From contig OY743183.1 in assembly GCA_963555705.1 (NCBI GenBank), positions 30,229,932-30,293,931 on the forward strand: a stretch of DNA of 64,000 nt. Reading direction: 5' to 3'. Made by a program: the position numbers and the translations under genes. The stretch comes from Ligustrum vulgare (taxonomy: Eukaryota; Streptophyta; Magnoliopsida; Lamiales; Oleaceae). Below the pieces are notes generated by a model, which saw only the letters and a list, made by a program, of their open reading frames with translations, made no database searches and was not told the DNA's origin. Shown piece after piece: positions 48,418-63,400 of this stretch (position 1 is the first letter of the stretch; every line of letters starts with the position of its first letter).

Positions 48418-51400
48418 AACTTTCATTTTTGAGCTCCTAACAATCTTTTTAGAATTGGGTGAGTCACCAGGATTTTGAACAACAAAAAAGTCACAGCAGA
48501 GGATCCATGAGACTTTAAAAAAGAGGATAAATTGGAATAAAACGTTTTCTTGGGCACATAAAATGATTTTTCCCTCGTTCGTAAAGTTTTTGAATCCTTG
48601 AAAAGAGAGACAGGGTTAAATATTCTCTTCAATTCCAAAATATTCACACCAATTTTAAAACCATTTTTGAAAATTATTTTAACATGATTGAAGGAACCAA
48701 GAAATAATAAAATGTCTAAAGAAGAAAACATTAGAAAAAGCATCTGGGTAATCCAAGTAATTGAAACGAGGAGAGAAATATTCACCCTTTGAAAAGTTCT
48801 ACTTTTTCTCGAGCTAAGGGTATTGTCACCAGTCTGCAAATGACAACAAAAAGGCAGACTGACATTTTTGAAAAATCGATATGTTTAGGATATTGTTTAT
48901 TTTGAGTAGTTTGCACTTATCTTATGATTTCACTCACTCCCTTGGTTTCTTTACTACTTTTTCTCGGAATTTCTCTCTATCTCTTAAGAAATTCCGGATT
49001 CTTGTCATATTTCTTCTTAGTAATATGAAAAGTTTCATTTGGACCTAAAGTAGGAATCTCCTTTAGAAAAACTTAACTTTCATTTTTGAGCTCCTAACAA
49101 TCTTTTTAGGATTTGGAAAGTCACCAGGATTTCGAACAACAAAAAAGTCATAGCAGCAGATCCATGATACTTTAAAAATGAGGATACATGGGAATAAAAC
49201 GTTTTCTTGGGCACATAAAATGGTTTTTCCCTCGTTCGTAAAGTTTTTGAATCCTTGAAGAGAGAGACTAGGTAAAATATTCTCTTCAATTCCAAAATAT
49301 TCACACCAATTTTGAAACCATTTCGGAAAATTATTTTTACATGATTGAAGGAACAGGATAAACCAAGAAATAATAAGATATCTAAAGAAGAAAACTAAAA
49401 AGCATCTAGGTAATCCAAGTAATTGAAATGAGGAGAGAAATCTTAACCCTTTGAAAGGTTCATCTTTTTCTCAAAGCTAAGTCCCCAGTCTTCAAATGTC
49501 AACAAAAAGAAAAACTGACATTTTTGAAAAATTGATATGTTGTGGATATTGTTTATTTTGAGTAGGTTGCAGTTATCTTTTGATTTCGCTCCCTTGGTTT
49601 CTTTACTACTTTTACTCGGAATTTCTCTCTTTCTCTCAAGAAGTTCCGGATTCTCTTCATATTTCTTCTTAGTAATATAAAAAGTTTCATTTGGACCTAA
49701 AGTAGGAATCTCCTTTCGAAAAAGCTAACTTTCATTTTTGAGCTCCTAACAATCTTTTTAGGATTGGGTGAGTCACCAGGATTTTGAACAACAAAAAAGT
49801 CACAGCAGAGGATCCATGAGACTTTAAAAAAGAGGATAAATTGGAATAAAACGTTTTCTTGGGCACATAAAATGGTTTTTCCCTCGTTCGTAAAGTTTTT
49901 GAATCCTTGAAAAGAGAGACAGGGTTAAATATTCTCTTCAATTCCAAAATATTCAAACCAATTTTAAAACCATTTTTGAAAATTATTTTAACATGATTGA
50001 AGGAACCAAGAAATAAAAAAATGTCTAAAGAAGAAAACATTAGAAAAAGCATCTGGGTAATCCAAGTAATTGAAACGAGGAGAGAAATATTCACCCTTTG
50101 AAAAGTTCTACTTTTTCTCGAGCTAAGGGTATTGTCCCCAGTCTGCAAATGACAACAAAAAGGCAAACTGACATTTTTGAAAAATCGATATGTTCAGGAT
50201 ATTGTTTATTTTGAGTAGTTTGCACTTATCTTATGATTTCACTCACTCCCTTGGTTTCTTTACTGCTTTTTCTCGGAATTTCTCTCTATCTCTTAAGAAA
50301 TTCCGGATTCTTGTCATATTTCTTCTTAGTAATATGAAAAGTTTCATTTGGACCTAAAGTAGGAATCTCTTTTAGAAAAACCTAACTTTCATTTTTGAGC
50401 TCCTAACAATCTTTTTAGGATTTGGAAAGTCACCAGGATTTCGAACAACAAAAAAGTCATAGCAGCAGATCCATGAGACTTTAAAAATGAGGATACACGG
50501 GAATAAAACGTTTTCTTGGGCACATAAAATGGTTTTACCCTCGTTCGTAAAGTTTTTGAATCCTTGAAGAGAGAGACTAGGTAAAATATTCTCTTCAATT
50601 CCAAAATATTCACACCAATTTTGAAACCATTTCGGAAAATTATTTTTACATGATTGAAGGAACAGGATAAACCAAGAAATAATAAGATATCTAAAGAAGA
50701 AAACTAAAAAGCATCTAGGTAATCCAAGTAATTGAAATGAGGAGAGAAATCTTAACCCTTTGAAAGGTTCATCTTTTTCTCAAAGCTAAGTCCCCAGTCT
50801 TCAAATGTCAACAAAAAGAAAAACTGACATTTTTGAAAAATTGATATGTTGTGGATATTGTTTATTTTGAGTAGGTTGCAGTTATCTTTTGATTTCGCTC
50901 CCTTGGTTTCTTTACTACTTTTACTCGGAATTTCTCTCTTTCTCTTAAGAAGTTCCGGATTCTCTTCATATTTCTTCTTAGTAATATAAAAAGTTTCATT
51001 TGGACCTAAAGTAGGAATCTCCTTTCGAAAAAGCTAACTTTCATTTTTAAGCTCCTAACAATCTTTTTAGGATTGGGTGAGTCACCAGGATTTTGAACAA
51101 CAAAAAAGTCACAGCAGAGGATCCATGAGACTTTAAAAAAGAGGATAAATTGGAATAAAACGTTTTCTTGGGCACATAAAATGGTTTTTCCCTCGTTCGT
51201 AAAGTTTTTGAATCCTTGAAAAGAGAGACAGGGTTAAATATTCTCTTCAATTCCAAAATATTCACACCAATTTTAAAACCATTTTTGAAAATTATTTTAA
51301 CATGATTGAAGGAACCAAGAAATAAAAAAATGTCTAAAGAAGAAAACATTAGAAAAAGCATCTGGGTAATCCAAGTAATTGAAACGAGGAGAGAAATATT

Positions 51401-54400
51401 CACCCTTTGAAAAGTTCTACTTTTTCTCGAGCTAAGGGTATTGTCCCCAGTCTGCAAATGACAACAAAAAGGCAAACTGACATTTTTGAAAAATCGATAT
51501 GTTCAGGATATTGTTTATTTTGAGTAGTTTGCCCTTATCTTATGATTTCACTCACTCCCTTGGTTTCTTTACTGCTTTTTCTCGGAATTTCTCTCTATCT
51601 CTTAAGAAATTCCGGATTCTTGTCATATTTCTTCTTAGTAATATGAAAAGTTTCATTTGGACCTAAAGTAGGAATCTCTTTTAGAAAAACCTAACTTTCA
51701 TTTTTGAGCTCCTAACAATCTTTTTAGGATTTGGAAAGTCACCAGGATTTCGAACAACAAAAAAGTCATAGCAGCAGATCCATGAGACTTTAAAAATGAG
51801 GATACACGGGAATAAAACGTTTTCTTGGGCACATAAAATGGTTTTACCCTCGTTCGTAAAGTTTTTGAATCCTTGAAGAGAGAGACTAGGTAAAATATTC
51901 TCTTCAATTCCAAAATATTCACACCAATTTTGAAACCATTTCGGAAAATTATTTTTACATGATTGAAGGAACAGGATAAACCAAGAAATAATAAGATATC
52001 TAAAGAAGAAAACTAAAAAGCATCTAGGTAATCCAAGTAATTGAAATGAGGAGAGAAATCTTAACCCTTTGAAAGGTTCATCTTTTTCTCAAAGCTAAGT
52101 CCCCAGTCTTCAAATGTCAACAAAAAGAAAAACTGACATTTTTGAAAAATTGATATGTTGTGGATATTGTTTATTTTGAGTAGGTTGCAGTTATCTTTTG
52201 ATTTCGCTCCCTTGGTTTCTTTACTACTTTTACTCGGAATTTCTCTCTTTCTCTTAAGAAGTTCCGGATTCTCTTCATATTTCTTCTTAGTAATATAAAA
52301 AGTTTCATTTGGACCTAAAGTAGGAATCTCCTTTCGAAAAAGCTAACTTTCATTTTTAAGCTCCTAACAATCTTTTTAGGATTGGGTGAGTCACCAGGAT
52401 TTTGAACAACAAAAAAGTCACAGCAGAGGATCCATGAGACTTTAAAAAAGAGGATAAATTGGAATAAAACGTTTTCTTGGGCACATAAAATGGTTTTTCC
52501 CTCGTTCGTAAAGTTTTTGAATCCTTGAAGAGAGAGACTAGGTAAAATATTCTCTTCAATTCCAAAATATTCACACCAATTTTGAAACCATTTAGGAAAA
52601 TTATTTTTACATGATTGAAGGAACAGGATAAACCAAGAAATAATAAGATATCTAAAGAAGAAAACTAAAAAGCATCTAGGTAATCCAAGTAATTGAAATG
52701 AGGAGAGAAATCTTCACCCTTTGAAAGGTTCATCTTTTTCTCAAAGCTAAGTCCCCAGTCTTCAAATGTCAACAAAAAGAAAAACTGACATTTTTGAAAA
52801 ATTGATATGTTGTGGATATTGTTTATTTTGAGTAGGTTGCAGTTATCTTTTGATTTCGCTCCCTTGGTTTCTTTACTACTTTTACTCGGAATTTCTCTCT
52901 TTCTCTTAAGAAGTTCCGGATTCTCTTCATATTTCTTCTTAGTAATATAAAAAGTTTCATTTGGACCTAAAGTAGGAATCTCCTTTCGAAAAAGCTAACT
53001 TTCATTTTTGAGCTCCTAACAATCTTTTTAGGATTGGGTGAGTCACCAGGATTTTGAACAACAAAAAAGTCACAGCAGAGGATCCATGAGACTTTAAAAA
53101 AGAGGATAAATTGGAATAAAACGTTTTCTTGGGCACATAAAATGGTTTTTCCCTCGTTCGTAAAGTTTTTGAATCTTGAAGAGAGAGACTAGGTAAAATA
53201 TTCTCTTCAATTCCAAAATATTCAAACCAATTTTGAAACCATTTCGGAAAATTGTTTTTACATGATTCAAGGAACAGGATAAACCAAGAAATAATAAGAT
53301 ATCTAAAGAAGAAAACTAAAAAGCATCTAGGTAATCCAAGTAATTGAAATGAGGAGAGAAATCTTCACCCTTTGAAAGGTTCATCTTTTTCTCAAAGCTA
53401 AGTCCCCAGTCTTCAAATGACAACAAAAATGCAAAATGACATTTTTAAAAAATCAATATGTTGAGGATATTGTTTATTTTGATTAGGTTGCAGTTATCTT
53501 TTGATTTCGCTCCCTTGGTTTCTTACTACTTTTACCCGGAACTTCTCTCTTTCTCTCAAGAAGTTCCGGATTCTCTTCATATTTCTTCTTAGTAATATTA
53601 AAAGTATCATTTGGACCTAAAGTAGGAATCTCCTTTCGAAAAAGCTAACTTTCATTTTTGAGCTCCTAACAATCTTTTTAGGATTGGGTGAGTCACCAGG
53701 ATTTTGAACAACAAAAAAGTCACAGCAGAGGATCCATGAGACTTTAAAAAAGAGGATAAATTGGAATAAAACGTTTTCTTGGGCACATAAAATGGTTTTT
53801 CCCTCGTTCGTAAAGTTTTTGAATCCTTGAAAAGAGAGACAGGGTTAAATATTCTCTTCAATTCCAAAATATTCACACCAATTTTAAAACCATTTTTGAA
53901 AATTATTTTAACATGATTGAAGGAACCAAGAAATAAAAAAATGTCTAAAGAAGAAAACATTAGAAAAAGCATCTGGGTAATCCAAGTAATTGAAACGAGG
54001 AGAGAAATATTCACCCTTTGAAAAGTTCTACTTTTTCTCGAGCTAAGGGTATTGTCCCCAGTCTGCAAATGACAACAAAAAGGCAAACTGACATTTTTGA
54101 AAAATCGATATGTTCAGGATATTGTTTATTTTGAGTAGTTTGCACTTATCTTATGATTTCACTCACTCCCTTGGTTTCTTTACTACTTTTTCTCGGAATT
54201 TCTCTCTATCTCTTAAGAAATTCCGGATTCTTGTCATATTTCTTCTTAGTAATATGAAAAGTTTCATTTGGACCTAAAGTAGGAATCTCTTTTAGAAAAA
54301 CCTAACTTTCATTTTTGAGCTCCTAACAATCTTTTTAGGATTTGGAAAGTCACCAGGATTTCGAACAACAAAAAAGTCATAGCAGCAGATCCATGAGACT

Positions 54401-57400
54401 TTAAAAATGAGGATACACGGGAATAAAACGTTTTCTTGGGCACATAAAATGGTTTTACCCTCGTTCGTAAAGTTTTTGAATCCTTGAAGAGAGAGACTAG
54501 GTAAAATATTCTCTTCAATTCCAAAATATTCACACCAATTTTGAAACCATTTCGGAAAATTATTTTTACATGATTGAAGGAACAGGATAAACCAAGAAAT
54601 AATAAGATATCTAAAGAAGAAAACTAAAAAGCATCTAGGTAATCCAAGTAATTGAAATGAGGAGAGAAATCTTAACCCTTTGAAAGGTTCATCTTTTTCT
54701 CAAAGCTAAGTCCCCAGTCTTCAAATGTCAACAAAAAGAAAAACTGACATTTTTGAAAAATTGATATGTTGTGGATATTGTTTATTTTGAGTAGGTTGCA
54801 GTTATCTTTTGATTTCGCTCCCTTGGTTTCTTTACTACTTTTACTCGGAATTTCTCTCTTTCTCTTAAGAAGTTCCGGATTCTCTTCATATTTCTTCTTA
54901 GTAATATAAAAAGTTTCATTTGGACCTAAAGTAGGAATCTCCTTTCGAAAAAGCTAACTTTCATTATTAAGCTCCTAACAATCTTTTTAGGATTGGGTGA
55001 GTCACCAGGATTTTGAACAACAAAAAAGTCACAGCAGAGGATCCATGAGACTTTAAAAAAGAGGATAAATTGGAATAAAACGTTTTCTTGGGCACATAAA
55101 ATGGTTTTTCCCTCGTTCGTAAAGTTTTTGAATCCTTGAAAAGAGAGACAGGGTTAAATATTCTCTTCAATTCCAAAATATTCACACCAATTTTAAAACC
55201 ATTTTTGAAAATTATTTTAACATGATTGAAGGAACCAAGAAATAAAAAAATGTCTAAAGAAGAAAACATTAGAAAAAGCATCTGGGTAATCCAAGTAATT
55301 GAAACGAGGAGAGAAATATTCACCCTTTGAAAAGTTCTACTTTTTCTCGAGCTAAGGGTATTGTCCCCAGTCTGCAAATGACAACAAAAAGGCAAACTGA
55401 CATTTTTGAAAAATCGATATGTTCAGGATATTGTTTATTTTGAGTAGTTTGCACTTATCTTATGATTTCACTCACTCCCTTGGTTTCTTTACTGCTTTTT
55501 CTCGGAATTTCTCTCTATCTCTTAAGAAATTCCGGATTCTTGTCATATTTCTTCTTAGTAATATGAAAAGTTTCATTTGGACCTAAAGTAGGAATCTCTT
55601 TTAGAAAAACCTAACTTTCATTTTTGAGCTCCTAACAATCTTTTTAGGATTTGGAAAGTCACCAGGATTTCGAACAACAAAAAAGTCATAGCTGCAGATC
55701 CATGAGACTTTAAAAATGAGGATACACGGGAATAAAACGTTTTCTTGGGCACATAAAATGGTTTTACCCTCGTTCGTAAAGTTTTTGAATCCTTGAAGAG
55801 AGAGACTAGGTAAAATATTCTCTTCAATTCCAAAATATTCACACCAATTTTGAAACCATTTCGGAAAATTATTTTTACATGATTGAAGGAACAGGATAAA
55901 CCAAGAAATAATAAGATATCTAAAGAAGAAAACTAAAAAGCATCTAGGTAATCCAAGTAATTCAAATGAGGAGAGAAATCTTAACCCTTTGAAAGGTTCA
56001 TCTTTTTCTCAAAGCTAAGTCCCCAGTCTTCAAATGTCAACAAAAAGAAAAACTGACATTTTTGAAAAATTGATATGTTGTGGATATTGTTTATTTTGAG
56101 TAGGTTGCAGTTATCTTTTGATTTCGCTCCCTTGGTTTCTTTACTACTTTTACTCGGAATTTCTCTCTTTCTCTTAAGAAGTTCCGGATTCTCTTCATAT
56201 TTCTTCTTAGTAATATAAAAAGTTTCATTTGGACCTAAAGTAGGAATCTCCTTTCGAAAAAGCTAACTTTCATTTTTAAGCTCCTAACAATCTTTTTAGG
56301 ATTGGGTGAGTCACCAGGATTTTGAACAACAAAAAAGTCACAGCAGAGGATCCATGAGACTTTAAAAAAGAGGATAAATTGGAATAAAACGTTTTCTTGG
56401 GCACATAAAATGGTTTTTCCCTCGTTCGTAAAGTTTTTGAATCCTTGAAGAGAGAGACTAGGTAAAATATTCTCTTCAATTCCAAAATATTCACACCAAT
56501 TTTGAAACCATTTAGGAAAATTATTTTTACATGATTGAAGGAACAGGATAAACCAAGAAATAATAAGATATCTAAAGAAGAAAACTAAAAAGCATCTAGG
56601 TAATCCAAGTAATTGAAATGAGGAGAGAAATCTTCACCCTTTGAAAGGTTCATCTTTTTCTCAAAGCTAAGTCCCCAGTCTTCAAATGTCAACAAAAAGA
56701 AAAACTAACATTTTTGAAAAATTGATATGTTGTGGATATTGTTTATTTTGAGTAGGTTGCAGTTATCTTTTGATTTCGCTCCCTTGGTTTCTTTACTACT
56801 TTTACTCGGAATTTCTCTCTTTCTCTTAAGAAGTTCCGGATTCTCTTCATATTTCTTCTTAGTAATATAAAAAGTTTCATTTGGACCTAAAGTAGGAATC
56901 TCCTTTCGAAAAAGCTAACTTTCATTTTTGAGCTCCTAACAATCTTTTTAGGATTGGGTGAGTCACCAGGATTTTGAACAAAAAAAAATTCACAGCAGAG
57001 GATCCATGAGACTTTAAAAAAGAGGATAAATTGGAATAAAATGTTTTCTTGGGCACATAAAATGGTTTTTCCCTCGTTCGTAAAGTTTTTGAATCTTGAA
57101 GAGAGAGACTAGGTAAAATATTCTCTTCAATTCCAAAATATTCAAACCAATTTTGAAACCATTTCGGAAAATTGTTTTTACATGATTCAAGGAACAGGAT
57201 AAACCAAGAAATAATAAGATATCTAAAGAAGAAAACTAAAAAGCATCTAGGTAATCCAAGTAATTGAAATGAGGAGAGAAATCTTCACCCTTTGAAAGGT
57301 TCATCTTTTTCTCAAAGCTAAGTCCCCAGTCTTCAAATGACAACAAAAATGCAAAATGACATTTTTAAAAAATCGATATGTTGAGGATATTGTTTATTTT

Positions 57401-60400
57401 GATTAGGTTGCAGTTATCTTTTGATTTCGCTCCCTTGGTTTCTTACTACTTTTACCCGGAACTTCTCTCTTTCTCTCAAGAAGTTCCGGATTCTCTTCAT
57501 ATTTCTTCTTAGTAATATTAAAAGTATCATTTGGACCTAAAGTAGGAATCTCCTTTCGAAAAAGCTAACTTTCATTTTTGAGCTCCTAACAATCTTTTTA
57601 GGATTGGGTGAGTCACCAGGATTTTGAACAACAAAAAAGTCACAGCAGAGGATCCATGAGACTTTAAAAAAGAGGATAAATTGGAATAAAACGTTTTCTT
57701 GGGCACATAAAATGGTTTTTCCCTCGTTCGTAAAGTTTTTGAATCCTTGAAAAGAGAGACAGGGTTAAATATTCTCTTCAATTCCAAAATATTCACACCA
57801 ATTTTAAAACCATTTTTGAAAATTATTTTAACATGATTGAAGGAACCAAGAAATAAAAAAATGTCTAAAGAAGAAAACATTAGAAAAAGCATCTGGGTAA
57901 TCCAAGTAATTGAAACGAGGAGAGAAATATTCACCCTTTGAAAAGTTCTACTTTTTCTCGAGCTAAGGGTATTGTCCCCAGTCTGCAAATGACAACAAAA
58001 AGGCAAACTGACATTTTTGAAAAATCGATATGTTCAGGATATTGTTTATTTTGAGTAGTTTGCACTTATCTTATGATTTCACTCACTCCCTTGGTTTCTT
58101 TACTACTTTTTCTCGGAATTTCTCTCTATCTCTTAAGAAATTCCGGATTCTTGTCATATTTCTTCTTAGTAATATGAAAAGTTTCATTTGGACCTAAAGT
58201 AGGAATCTCTTTTAGAAAAACCTAACTTTCATTTTTGAGCTCCTAACAATCTTTTTAGGATTTGGAAAGTCACCAGGATTTCGAACAACAAAAAAGTCAT
58301 AGCAGCAGATCCATGAGACTTTAAAAATGAGGATACACGGGAATAAAACGTTTTCTTGGGCACATAAAATGGTTTTACCCTCGTTCGTAAAGTTTTTGAA
58401 TCCTTGAAGAGAGAGACTAGGTAAAATATTCTCTTCAATTCCAAAATATTCACACCAATTTTGAAACCATTTCGGAAAATTATTTTTACATGATTGAAGG
58501 AACAGGATAAACCAAGAAATAATAAGATATCTAAAGAAGAAAACTAAAAAACATCTAGGTAATCCAAGTAATTGAAATGAGGAGAGAAATCTTAACCCTT
58601 TGAAAGGTTCATCTTTTTCTCAAAGCTAAGTCCCCAGTCTTCAAATGTCAACAAAAAGAAAAACTGACATTTTTGAAAAATTGATATGTTGTGGATATTG
58701 TTTATTTTGAGTAGGTTGCAGTTATCTTTTGATTTCGCTCCCTTGGTTTCTTTACTACTTTTACTCGGAATTTCTCTCTTTCTCTTAAGAAGTTCCGGAT
58801 TCTCTTCATATTTCTTCTTAGTAATATAAAAAGTTTCATTTGGACCTAAAGTAGGAATCTCCTTTCGAAAAAGCTAACTTTCATTTTTAAGCTCCTAACA
58901 ATCTTTTTAGGATTGGGTGAGTCACCAGGATTTTGAACAACAAAAAAGTCACAGCAGAGGATCCATGAGACTTTAAAAAAGAGGATAAATTGGAATAAAA
59001 CGTTTTCTTGGGCACATAAAATGGTTTTTCCCTCGTTCGTAAAGTTTTTGAATCCTTGAAGAGAGAGACTAGGTAAAATATTCTCTTCAATTCCAAAATA
59101 TTCACACCAATTTTGAAACCATTTAGGAAAATTATTTTTACATGATTGAAGGAACAGGATAAACCAAGAAATAATAAGATATCTAAAGAAGAAAACTAAA
59201 AAGCATCTAGGTAATCCAAGTAATTGAAATGAGGAGAGAAATCTTCACCCTTTGAAAGGTTCATCTTTTTCTCAAAGCTAAGTCCCCAGTCTTCAAATGT
59301 CAACAAAAAGAAAAACTGACATTTTTGAAAAATTGATATGTTGTGGATATTGTTTATTTTGAGTAGGTTGCAGTTATCTTTTGATTTCGCTCCCTTGGTT
59401 TCTTACTACTTTTACCCGGAACTTCTCTCTTTCTCTCAAGAAGTTCCGGATTCTCTTCATATTTCTTCTTAGTAATATTAAAAGTATCATTTGGACCTAA
59501 AGTAGGAATCTCCTTTCGAAAAAGCTAACTTTCATTTTTGAGCTCCTAACAATCTTTTTAGAATTGGGTGAGTCACCAGGATTTTGAACAACAAAAAAGT
59601 CACAGCAGAGGATCCATGAGACTTTAAAAAAGAGGATAAATTGGAATAAAACGTTTTCTTGGGCACATAAAATGGTTTTTCCCTCGTTCGTAAAGTTTTT
59701 GAATCCTTGAAAAGAGAGACAAGGTTAAATATTCTCTTCAATTCCAAAATATTCACACCAATTTTAAAACCATTTTTGAAAATTATTTTAACATGATTGA
59801 AGGAACCAAGAAATAATAAAATGTCTAAAGAAGAAAACATTAGAAAAAGCATCTGGGTAATCCAAGTAATTGAAACGAGGAGAGAAATATTCACCCTTTG
59901 AAAAGTTCTACTTTTTCTCGAGCTAAGGGTATTGTCACCAGTCTGCAAATGACAACAAAAAGGCAGACTGACATTTTTGAAAAATCGATATGTTTAGGAT
60001 ATTGTTTATTTTGAGTAGTTTGCACTTATCTTATGATTTCACTCACTCCCTTGGTTTCTTTACTACTTTTTCTCGGAATTTCTCTCTATCTCTTAAGAAA
60101 TTCCGGATTCTTGTCATATTTCTTCTTAGTAATATGAAAAGTTTCATTTGGACCTAAAGTAGGAATCTCCTTTAGAAAAACTTAACTTTCATTTTTGAGC
60201 TCCTAACAATCTTTTTAGGATTTGGAAAGTCACCAGGATTTCGAACAACAAAAAAGTCATAGCAGCAGATCCATGATACTTTAAAAATGAGGATACATGG
60301 GAATAAAACGTTTTCTTGGGCACATAAAATGGTTTTTCCCTCGTTCGTAAAGTTTTTGAATCCTTGAAGAGAGAGACTAGGTAAAATATTCTCTTCAATT

Positions 60401-63400
60401 CCAAAATATTCACACCAATTTTGAAACCATTTCGGAAAATTATTTTTACATGATTGAAGGAACAGGATAAACCAAGAAATAATAAGATATCTAAAGAAGA
60501 AAACTAAAAAGCATCTAGGTAATCCAAGTAATTGAAATGAGGAGAGAAATCTTAACCCTTTGAAAGGTTCATCTTTTTCTCAAAGCTAAGTCCCCAGTCT
60601 TCAAATGTCAACAAAAAGAAAAACTGACATTTTTGAAAAATTGATATGTTGTGGATATTGTTTATTTTGAGTAGGTTGCAGTTATCTTTTGATTTCGCTC
60701 CCTTGGTTTCTTTACTACTTTTACTCGGAATTTCTCTCTTTCTCTTAAGAAGTTCCGGATTCTCTTCATATTTCTTCTTAGTAATATAAAAAGTTTCATT
60801 TGGACCTAAAGTAGGAATCTCCTTTCGAAAAAGCTAACTTTCATTTTTGAGCTCCTAACAATCTTTTTAGGATTGGGTGAGTCACCAGGATTTTGAACAA
60901 CAAAAAAGTCACAGCAGAGGATCCATGAGACTTTAAAAAAGAGGATAAATTGGAATAAAACGTTTTCTTGGGCACATAAAATGGTTTTTCCCTCGTTCGT
61001 AAAGTTTTTGAATCTTGAAGAGAGAGACTAGGTAAAATATTCTCTTCAATTCCAAAATATTCAAACCAATTTTGAAACCATTTCGGAAAATTGTTTTTAC
61101 ATGATTCAAGGAACAGGATAATTCAAGAAATAATAAGATATCTAAAGAAGAAAACTAAAAAGCATCTAGGTAATCCAAGTAATTGAAATGAGGAGAGAAA
61201 TCTTCACCCTTTGAAAGGTTCATCTTTTTCTCAAAGCTAAGTCCCCAGTCTTCAAATGACAACAAAAATGCAAAATGACATTTTTAAAAAATCGATATGT
61301 TGAGGATATTGTTTATTTTGAGTAGGTTGCAGTTATCTTTTGATTTCGCTCCCTTGGTTTCTTACTACTTTTACCCGGAACTTCTCTCTTTCTCTCAAGA
61401 AGTTCCGGATTCTCTTCATATTTCTTCTTAGTAATATTAAAAGTATCATTTGGACCTAAAGTAGGAATCTCCTTTCGAAAAAGCTAACTTTCATTTTTGA
61501 GCTCTTAACAATCTTTTTAGAATTGGGTGAGTCACCAGGATTTTGAACAACAAAAAAGTCACAGCAGAGGATCCATGAGACTTTAAAAAAGAGGATAAAT
61601 TGGAATAAAACGTTTTCTTGGGCACATAAAATGATTTTTCCCTCGTTCGTAAAGTTTTTGAATCCTTGAAAAGAGAGACAGGGTTAAATATTCTCTTCAA
61701 TTCCAAAATATTCACACCAATTTTAAAACCATTTTTGAAAATTATTTTAACATGATTGAAGGAACCAAGAAATAAAAAAATGTCTAAAGAAGAAAACATT
61801 AGAAAAAGCATCTGGGTAATCCAAGTAATTGAAACGAGGAGAGAAATATTCACCCTTTGAAAAGTTCTACTTTTTCTCGAGCTAAGGGTATTGTCCCCAG
61901 TCTGCAAATGACAACAAAAAGGCAAACTGACATTTTTGAAAAATCGATATGTTCAGGATATTGTTTATTTTGAGTAGTTTGCACTTATCTTATGATTTCA
62001 CTCACTCCCTTGGTTTCTTTACTACTTTTTCTCGGAATTTCTCTCTATCTCTTAAGAAATTCCGGATTCTTGTCATATTTCTTCTTAGTAATATGAAAAG
62101 TTTCATTTGGACCTAAAGTAGGAATCTCTTTTAGAAAAACCTAACTTTCATTTTTGAGCTCCTAACAATCTTTTTAGGATTTGGAAAGTCACCAGGATTT
62201 CGAACAACAAAAAAGTCATAGCAGCAGATCCATGAGACTTTAAAAATGAGGATACACGGGAATAAAACGTTTTCTTGGGCACATAAAATGGTTTTACCCT
62301 CGTTCGTAAAGTTTTTGAATCCTTGAAGAGAGAGACTAGGTAAAATATTCTCTTCAATTCCAAAATATTCACACCAATTTTGAAACCATTTCGGAAAATT
62401 ATTTTTACATGATTGAAGGAACAGGATAAACCAAGAAATAATAAGATATCTAAAGAAGAAAACTAAAAAACATCTAGGTAATCCAAGTAATTGAAATGAG
62501 GAGAGAAATCTTAACCCTTTGAAAGGTTCATCTTTTTCTCAAAGCTAAGTCCCCAGTCTTCAAATGTCAACAAAAAGAAAAACTGACATTTTTGAAAAAT
62601 TGATATGTTGTGGATATTGTTTATTTTGAGTAGGTTGCAGTTATCTTTTGATTTCGCTCCCTTGGTTTCTTTACTACTTTTACTCGGAATTTCTCTCTTT
62701 CTCTTAAGAAGTTCCGGATTCTCTTCATATTTCTTCTTAGTAATATAAAAAGTTTCATTTGGACCTAAAGTAGGAATCTCCTTTCGAAAAAGCTAACTTT
62801 CATTTTTAAGCTCCTAACAATCTTTTTAGGATTGGGTGAGTCACCAGGATTTTGAACAACAAAAAAGTCACAGCAGAGGATCCATGAGACTTTAAAAAAG
62901 AGGATAAATTGGAATAAAACGTTTTCTTGGGCACATAAAATGGTTTTTCCCTCGTTCGTAAAGTTTTTGAATCCTTGAAGAGAGAGACTAGGTAAAATAT
63001 TCTCTTCAATTCCAAAATATTCACACCAATTTTGAAACCATTTAGGAAAATTATTTTTACATGATTGAAGGAACAGGATAAACCAAGAAATAATAAGATA
63101 TCTAAAGAAGAAAACTAAAAAGCATCTAGGTAATCCAAGTAATTGAAATGAGGAGAGAAATCTTCACCCTTTGAAAGGTTCATCTTTTTCTCAAAGCTAA
63201 GTCCCCAGTCTTCAAATGTCAACAAAAAGAAAAACTGACATTTTTGAAAAATTGATATGTTGTGGATATTGTTTATTTTGAGTAGGTTGCAGTTATCTTT
63301 TGATTTCGCTCCCTTGGTTTCTTACTACTTTTACCCGGAACTTCTCTCTTTCTCTCAAGAAGTTCCGGATTCTCTTCATATTTCTTCTTAGTAATATTAA